Shown in pieces: positions 57,240-64,000 of a stretch of DNA of 64,000 nt. The stretch is taken from positions 1,052,668-1,116,667 of the forward strand of contig NC_079519.1 in NCBI RefSeq assembly GCF_000801105.2, in the 5' to 3' direction. Each line of letters opens with the position of its first letter. The first letter of the stretch is position 1. The notes below the pieces were generated by a model, which was given only the letters and a program-made list of their open reading frames with translations, had not been told where the DNA came from and searched no databases. The translations under genes were made by a program, and so were the position numbers. The stretch is from Raphanus sativus (taxonomy: Eukaryota > Streptophyta > Magnoliopsida > Brassicales > Brassicaceae).

Positions 57240-60200
57240 AACGACAATGATCCTATGTATATACGTACAGGTCCCTTTATATAACAGATATGTACACTGA
57301 GTTTAGACGTTCATACAAATATTCGTATGATGATATTGATATACATATCACTAGTGTCTATACATATGTACGGGGGATTAATAAGATTATAGGACTATGT
57401 AACTCTTTTTATAAACATATATAGCCCTAAACTATATGCGCATGTAAATGGGTTACATATATAGAATATGGTTCTATGTCTTTGTATTGATATGAGATAG
57501 AAAGGATGAAAGAGGATAAGAGATTACTTGTGCTGGGCCGATGTTTGCCTTTTACGATCGATCATTAGATAGTTCGGAAGAGGTTCATGTACATATGTTT
57601 ATATAGAGGTCGAGGAACGCATTGAATGTGAAAAAGAATAATTTAATATGGGATTGTTAATTAGGGCAATCAAACTACTTTACTAATTACTCTTTGTGTG
57701 TGTGTTTCCTATTACGGGTCTCTTTTTTTGTCGCCGACGTGTCATTGCCTAAACATACTTATATGCTGGAGTATCTGAAGTAATCATAAATGAACTCACA
57801 AGACTTTGTGACTAAATCAAGTTCCTATTAAACTGCAAATCATTTATCTCCCAGTACAATATGTTAGGTATAATCAACTCTTATACTCCCAATAATTAAA
57901 TTAAATAAATGATATTATTACGGCCCACCTGTTTAGTTAATGTGACACAATATAGAAATGTTGTGAAACAATCTATGATGTTGATTTCGCAAGAGTTTAA
58001 AGCAACTCAAGATATATTAATCCTCACTAATAATGACATATCAAAATATTTTTAGCTCTTGTTCAAATATATAACAATGTGTACTTAACGAAAATAAATA
58101 GTTTTAAAAGTTAATAATAACATATATATTCGTTCAATGATTTTTAAATTATAAACTATAAATTTAAAAGTATATCTTAATTTTAAAATTTAAACCATAA
58201 TTTATATTTAAAAAATTGGATTTTATTCGAACGCTCCAATTGACCATGTTAACAAATAGTTCCAGTCCCTCCCTGATATTTTTAATCAAATCATATAGAG
58301 TGACATGCATCAAATATCAACAAGCATTAAATCACGACGGTTGGCAGACCTAACCATAACGGTACGTGTACAGTGATAGATTTGGAGGAAGGGACATATG
58401 TCATCATCGTAGCTTCTTAATATGCGGGGACATGGTTCGTATATAGATAATGTTGCGCACATGATCGCTATGCTCCTTATTTAGTAAATTGAAAGAAGAA
58501 AAAAACATAAAGACTCGAGTAAATCACAATGAAAATCTTATACGCAGCCACATGTAAAAGTACGAGCCCACAAAGCGAGCTTTGATCTATAATCCGTAGT
58601 CCCGGAGTCCCTGATGTGACAGTAGTTGTGTGGTAAGTGCCACAGTACCGTTTCTAGCTGTTTTATTCGGCATTCAGACATTAACTGTGTACTCTTGAAC
58701 TAACTTTTTTTTATTCAGTTACAAAAAACTAACTATTTAGCTATGTAACTCAATAGAAGTATTTATTTTTAAAATAACTCAATAGAAATATTTCAAAAAG
58801 AATATTCCGAATTGGTTCAAACCTTGCATATGTATAACATTTTTTTCAACACAATATAACATATACATTAAAAACTAGATTTAATAACCATCGAACACAT
58901 GTTTTTTTTTTTTTGGATCAAATCAAACACATAGATAATACGTTAATATTTCGTAACATGGCAATTTAATCTGTGGTGGTACTTATTTTTGCAATTCGAT
59001 ATCTTGGAATAACGTTCAGTTTAAACAAATCTTAAATGTAAATTAATCATAATTTAAACCATAGAAAACGTATTTATTACATCCCAAGTTCATCGGAAAT
59101 TTTATGCTTCATAAATACTGTATAAATGTATCCAACATTTACAACCGAACGTTTGAAACCCACCGTTTACAACCATAATATCTTAGGGCTTTAAATACAA
59201 AACCCATTGTTTTTAATAATAATCCAAACCTCCGACTTCTGGATAGTAGTATAGTACACTCTCTAGATGAATTTTGTGAGATAGATGATTCTTAATTGAT
59301 ACTCACCTAACAACCGATCAACAACAGTTCTATTTTTATTTAGTGGTGAATATGGAATAGCGCTTGCGCAAGATGGATTCTGGCGCAACGCCTTTGGGTA
59401 GTAACTGACAAGTCAGGATGCTTCTTATTTGAATATGTCACATGGAATATTACTTGCTTCACAAGCCAAATATTCAATCACCAACCAGTATTAGATATAC
59501 ATGTATAAGGTTGCTTTGGCTTACAAACCCACACATTCAAATTACTTTTGAAGTATGACGTTCTTTTTTGTTTTCTCAGCGAAACGTGACAAGCCAAGAA
59601 GACCATTATATATACACGATGAAAACAAGCTTAGAAGATGAAGTCAATCCATCATCTAATCTATTAATTTAGGGATTATATACTATTTGAAGTTCTCATT
59701 TAAATTTTGGACTCTTTCATAGTTGTTGCTAGAATATATCATGCCTTCTATACAATGCAACCTACCAACTTAAATTAAACCAAATCTTAACCAACATAGA
59801 TTAGTTAAACCTAACCAGTAACACTTTTATAATATTTTTGGTTAATCTCTTAATATAATTAGATCATATAAAACTGAACCACTCTTAAATCAACGAGTTC
59901 CATATCATTCCAGACATAAGAGAAAAAATATCCGACTCATTTACAACGTAAGCATACAAAGACCGTGTATGCTTATGCTCATTGATCTTCCAAAAAACAA
60001 ATAATTGTGGCATAGACCAACATAGGCTCATGTTCGTATCACTAACTTTACTTCCATATATTTACTCTTCACCTATATCATATCACAACATACACAGTTA
60101 TGCAAAAACATGATTTTTTTTTGTTCAAACAACCAAATAATGGTGGCATATGGTCAGTAGATTTTTTAAATATGTTTTTTATATATTACATTTTACGAGA

Positions 60201-61209
60201 CTATGTGTATAAGTTTTTTTTTTTGAAAAATGGCATAACTATGTGTATAAGTTAAAAGGTAAAAGGTTTGACAAGGCAAATTATTATACTAAAAATGAAA
60301 GAAAATTAAATACAAACTAATAACAAGTACAACACAAATCATAATACTATTAAATTCTATATATATTTAATAAAATATTATATATATGTCTAATATGTAT
60401 ATATTATATAAATGTTACACAAAATATATATAATATTATATACACAATTATATATACCATATATTATTAATTGAAATTTGACAAATCAATTTCTGCTTTT
60501 TAGGGCGGATCCTAATCTAGTGTCGATTATATTCACAGTGGATCCTTTTAAATATATAGATTTTCAAAGGACAGGTTTTATAGGTATTGGAGTCCCCCGC
60601 TGATAACAACACTTGAGTCTCTGTAAGTGAGATTTAATTTTTGTCAAAAGAAAACAATCCTTAAAATATAAGAATGTGCAAATGCAAACAAATATAATAC
60701 AACAATAAAATAGTTGAGTAGATTAGATGCTACGTATGTGCAAACGCAAATCAAGAAAATCACGGAAATTCCAAAGAGACACTGACACATACAAAACTTC
60801 CAAAAACTCGGACAGAAGAGGTTGCACATATATATTACAATCCAACCTCAAACTTCCAAAAGTTTTAATTTTCAAAAAAGAAGACTTCAACAAGTTTTCA
60901 AGATATATAACCTTTTCATCTAAAAAGTTCACAAATGAAAATTCTAGATAATAACTCATTTTTTTCACGTAAAATAAAATGTTAAAGACTAATAATCATT
61001 TGCAAATTTTGTTTAGGTTTTATGTTTTCTTAAACTTTTATTAATCAATAATTAAATGAAAAAAACTCACAACGAATTATGTATGTATGGACGTGTAATC
61101 AATTCAATTTGAACTACTTCTCTTCTTTTCTCCACAGATATTACGTGCATCTCTAAATAAATATGCAATATTTTTTTAAAATCAATAATAATCAATCAGA
61201 ATCTAAAGA
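57240..61209. promoter_or_regulatory. Shared intergenic region between divergent cyclase genes
   Basis: 3.97 kb between the two divergent start codons, so it holds both promoters. A TATA-like CTTTATATA (57275-57283; TATATAAAG on the minus strand) is close to the left start. The rest is AT-rich, with a micro-insertion at 60200-60253 and a possible one near 58892-58931. Open frames at 60644-60968 have no family features and I do not call them. Confidence 0.45.
60200..60253. repeat. Micro-insertion flanked by 16-bp direct repeat
   Basis: ACTATGTGTATAAGTT at 60200-60215 and 60238-60253, identical; the 22 nt between are nine T followed by GAAAAATGGCATA. Confidence 0.65.
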
Positions 61210-62985
61210 ATGTGGAAGTTGAAGATAGCAAAAGGAGACAAAGAGGAGCCCTACTTGTTCAGCACCAACAACTTCCTCGGACGGCAGACATGGGAGTTTG
61301 ATCCGGACGCTGGCACAGCGGAGGAACGAGCTGCCGTCGATGAAGCTCGCCGATTCTTTTTTGATAATCGTTTTCAGGTTAAAGCTAGTAGCGACCTCAT
61401 CTGGCGGATGCAGGTATTTTTGTCAACTATAATTATAGATTCAAAGTAGGATTGGCAAAACAATCAGGTGGAAAATAATCTACATATGCGAAATAGATGA
61501 TTTCTTGTGTATTTTAGATTATTTTGTTTGAAATGAAGTCTGGAGATGATTTCTTGTTTCGTCATTGTCGAGACTTGCACAAGAATATAAAGCTGAAAAC
61601 TTTATATAATGAATAATTAAGCAAGTTCAACTTTCTAATATTTACATATCTATAAAATTCAATTGTTATATTCATAAACAATCTTAATTAGTGTCATGTT
61701 CAACTTACATGATCATTACAAGTTATACATTTTGGTTGATTCTATCTACAGTGCAAGTCTAATTGATGTCTAAATGTAGACTATAAAATCAATGGAATTA
61801 CACTATAATCCATCTTCTGGCAGGTTTGGGGTTCTGTGTCCGAACGATATAAAAAAAAATTGTTCAAAAAAGATATAACATCCCATTGTTCTTGTAAAAC
61901 ACGCAACTGATCGCTAAAGAACGTGATTATAGGTTAGGTCCATATTTTCAGTTTTTGGCTAACCCTAAAATGCAAACGGTTAGCCTTATTATATAAAATA
62001 TAAAAAAATTAACAACTCAAATAACATATAAACAATTATCTTATTCAATCTTTCCCAAGTTAAACTTATTACCGGCCGAAGCGTTCATGTAGTTGTTTCC
62101 ATTTTATTTCTCGAGAGACGAGAGTAAAAAAAACCTCTAGCTTCACCTTCCCACTTGAAGCCCTAATCGTGTTTCATTTTACTGCTGGGTTCGCTGTTTG
62201 GTTCTGTCCTTGACCCGTTGAATGATTGATGCAGTTCTTGAAGGAGAAGAACTTCGAGCAAGCTATACCTCCGAAGAAGGTTGAAGACGCCAAGGAAATC
62301 AAAAGAGAAACAGCTTCAAATGCATTAAGGAGAGGAGTCAGTTTCTTATCGTCATTACAAGCAAGTGATGGACACTGGCCTGCAGAAAATGCTGGTCCGT
62401 TGTTCTTCCTTCCTCCACTAGTATTCTGTCTATTCGTCACTGGACATTTCCATGAGATATTCACTAAAGAGCATCGTCGAGAGATCCTCCGATATATCTA
62501 CTGTCACCAGGTACATTATAGCAGCTGACCCTAAGAGTTTAGACTTTAGAGGCTGTAGTCAATTTATTTTTATTTTTAAAATTTAGAAATCTGTTTTTAT
62601 GTAAATTATTTCCTAAATTTTGGGAACATAAAGCCAATATTTCACTTTTTTATATGACTAGGACCGGCATAATTACATCTTCCAAAATCTACCTCTCAAG
62701 CTACTTTATAAACTCTTTTCATTCACTTTTTCATGTGTTTGTTTGTGCAGAATGAAGATGGTGGATGGGGACTACACATAGAAGGCCACAGCACGATGTT
62801 CTGCACCACACTAAACTACATATGCTTGCGCATACTTGGAGAAGGTCCAAACGAAGGACCTGGGAACGCATGCAAACGTGCCAGGGAATGGATTCTTGGC
62901 CATGGTGGTGCAACATACATACCATCTTGGGGCAAAACTTGGCTTTCGGTAACATATACAGAGTTCAATTAGCATGTGTTCAAAA

Positions 62986-63036
<51 letters not shown>

Positions 63037-64000
63037 GAGTTGAATTAGCAAAAGAAGTAAAGAAGGTTGTTGTTCTAAAAAAAAGAAGTAAAGAAGGTTG
63101 TTTTAATTTTGGTTGAATGTTTGTAGATACTCGGTGTATTTGATTGGTCAGGAAGCAACCCCATGCCTCCAGAGTTTTGGATCCTACCTTCGTGTCTTCC
63201 TATACATCCAGGTTCAACAGTTCCTTAACATCTTGACATAGCATCTTTATTTTTTATTTTTTCCTAAAACATCTTTACATTTTTAACTTTGGTTTAACAT
63301 AACTTAATGAAAATCTGCAGCCAAAATGTGGTGTTACTGCCGATTGGTTTACATGCCAATGTCTTATCTATACGGGAAGAGATTCGTTGGTCCAATAACT
63401 CCTCTTGTTTTGAAACTACGAGAAGAAATATACTTACAACCTTATGAAGAAATAAACTGGAATAGAGCACGCCATCTATGTGCAAAGGTTAGATCGATTC
63501 TTTAAATATTTCTTTTTTTTGGAATAGAAACTTACAGAAAACAATCCACTTTTATCCTCAGGAAGATGCATACTATCCTCGTCCACTGGTCCAAAATGTT
63601 ATATGGGACTGCCTTTACATGTTTGCAGAGCCGTTTCTTACATGTTGGCCATTCAACAAGATTGTTAGGGAAAAAGCTCTTGCTGTGGCCATGAAACATA
63701 TACATTATGAAGATGAAAATAGCCGTTATATCACTATTGGATGTGTTGAAAAGGTAAAACGAATACATTTGGAGTACTCAAAGACTTTTTATTCAAGTTA
63801 ACTGAAAAAACTTAGCCTCCTCTGTGAAGGCATTATGCATGCTTGCGTGTTGGGTTGAAAACCCTAATGGAGTTCATTTCAAGAAGCATCTTCTGAGGGT
63901 TTCTGATTACTTGTGGATTGCAGAAGATGGAATGAAAATGCAGGTAACATCTAGGGCTTAGAATCTAAAGCTTTACTTGCAAGTAATCTATGAGAAACTT
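61210..64000 (+). CDS. Oxidosqualene cyclase, beta-amyrin synthase-like (3' end outside window)
   Basis: Second triterpene cyclase, cut by the window edge. Seven exons are visible: 61210-61413, 62235-62510, 62751-62948, 63127-63211, 63321-63487, 63562-63753, 63830-63943; 412 codons, all in frame, with the next donor GT at 63944. Starts [20 protein letters not shown]. The product-control motif is MWCYCR with Trp 258, typical of beta-amyrin-type cyclases, against Leu at the same place in the neighbour. Exon 2 is continuous through [15 protein letters not shown], where the left cyclase has an intron. The catalytic SDCTAE part lies outside the window. The best matches I recall are the Arabidopsis beta-amyrin/camelliol C synthase group (At1g78950/78955). 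No break is seen in the visible part. Confidence 0.9.
62952..63050. repeat. (TA)n microsatellite with A-run, flanked by imperfect 21-bp repeat
   Basis: A13 followed by about 20 TA units (62982-63036) in intron 3 of the right cyclase. It is bracketed by ATATACAGAGTTCAATTAGC (from 62954) and a close copy with ATATATAGAGTTGAATTAGC (from 63030), 19 of 21 matching. It may be an older A-tailed insertion whose tail grew into a microsatellite. Confidence 0.6.
63050..63102. repeat. Micro-insertion flanked by 22-bp direct repeat
   Basis: A 22-bp sequence (AAAAGAAGTAAAGAAGGTTG and two more bases) is at 63050-63071 and 63081-63102, with GTTCTAAAA between. It directly abuts the microsatellite repeat. Confidence 0.6.

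Noticed and set aside
60644..60968. Overlapping open frames between the cyclase genes
   Set aside because: They occur on both strands of the same AT-rich stretch with no recognisable domain, so they are chance frames.

Overview
This is nuclear DNA of a flowering plant, almost certainly a Brassicaceae species and probably close to Brassica. Genes are split by short AT-rich introns with GT-AG borders. From left to right the window holds a RecA relic, PsbR, a J-domain protein, an Enhancer-of-polycomb-like protein, the complex I 23-kDa subunit, a CBP-type acetyltransferase (HAC1), a BAHD acyltransferase, an SRF5-type receptor kinase and two oxidosqualene cyclases. From memory, this is the order of Arabidopsis At1g79050 down to about At1g78950. 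Species and locus names are inferred from memory; no search was run.

Layout. 1-1.4 kb: a decayed recA gene split by a MITE. 1.5-2.2 kb: PsbR on the minus strand. 4.2-7.7 kb: the J-domain membrane protein. 7.9-14 kb: no intact gene, but a foldback MITE, a truncated B1-type cyclin pseudogene that still has a mitotic-type promoter, and about 4.6 kb of AT-rich internally duplicated DNA. 14.1-26.7 kb: three intact genes on the plus strand (EPL, NDUFS8, HAC1). 28.0-38.7 kb: two recently inserted non-autonomous LTR retrotransposons side by side. The first is Athila-like with gag and protease only. The second is copia-like, and its whole internal region is a chimera of captured host cDNAs (CRWN4-like, an MRC/PII1-like coiled-coil gene and a MAC5/RBM22-like gene). 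38.7-43.9 kb: non-genic, with a SINE, a hAT MITE, a Stowaway-like MITE, a further MITE and tandem repeats. 44.0-50.9 kb: BAHD acyltransferase and SRF5. 51.0-64.0 kb: two divergently transcribed cyclases. The left one is complete (16 exons, 769 aa, with a Helitron in intron 1); the right one runs off the window edge.

How the genes relate. Most are unrelated housekeeping or regulatory genes: photosystem II, mitochondrial complex I, chromatin acetylation (EPL and HAC1 lie next to each other but belong to different complexes) and chaperone function. The exception is the right end, where two triterpene scaffold synthases lie within about 6 kb of a BAHD acyltransferase on the far side of one receptor-kinase gene, an arrangement worth testing as a small triterpene cluster.

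The main unexpected observations are: the three-donor captured-gene retrotransposon at 34703-38654; a recurrent class of very short oligo(A/T) insertions (6-25 nt) flanked by 15-22 bp perfect duplications, seen at least eleven times; the cyclin pseudogene with intact MSA-type promoter boxes; and the recA relic at the expected syntenic position.
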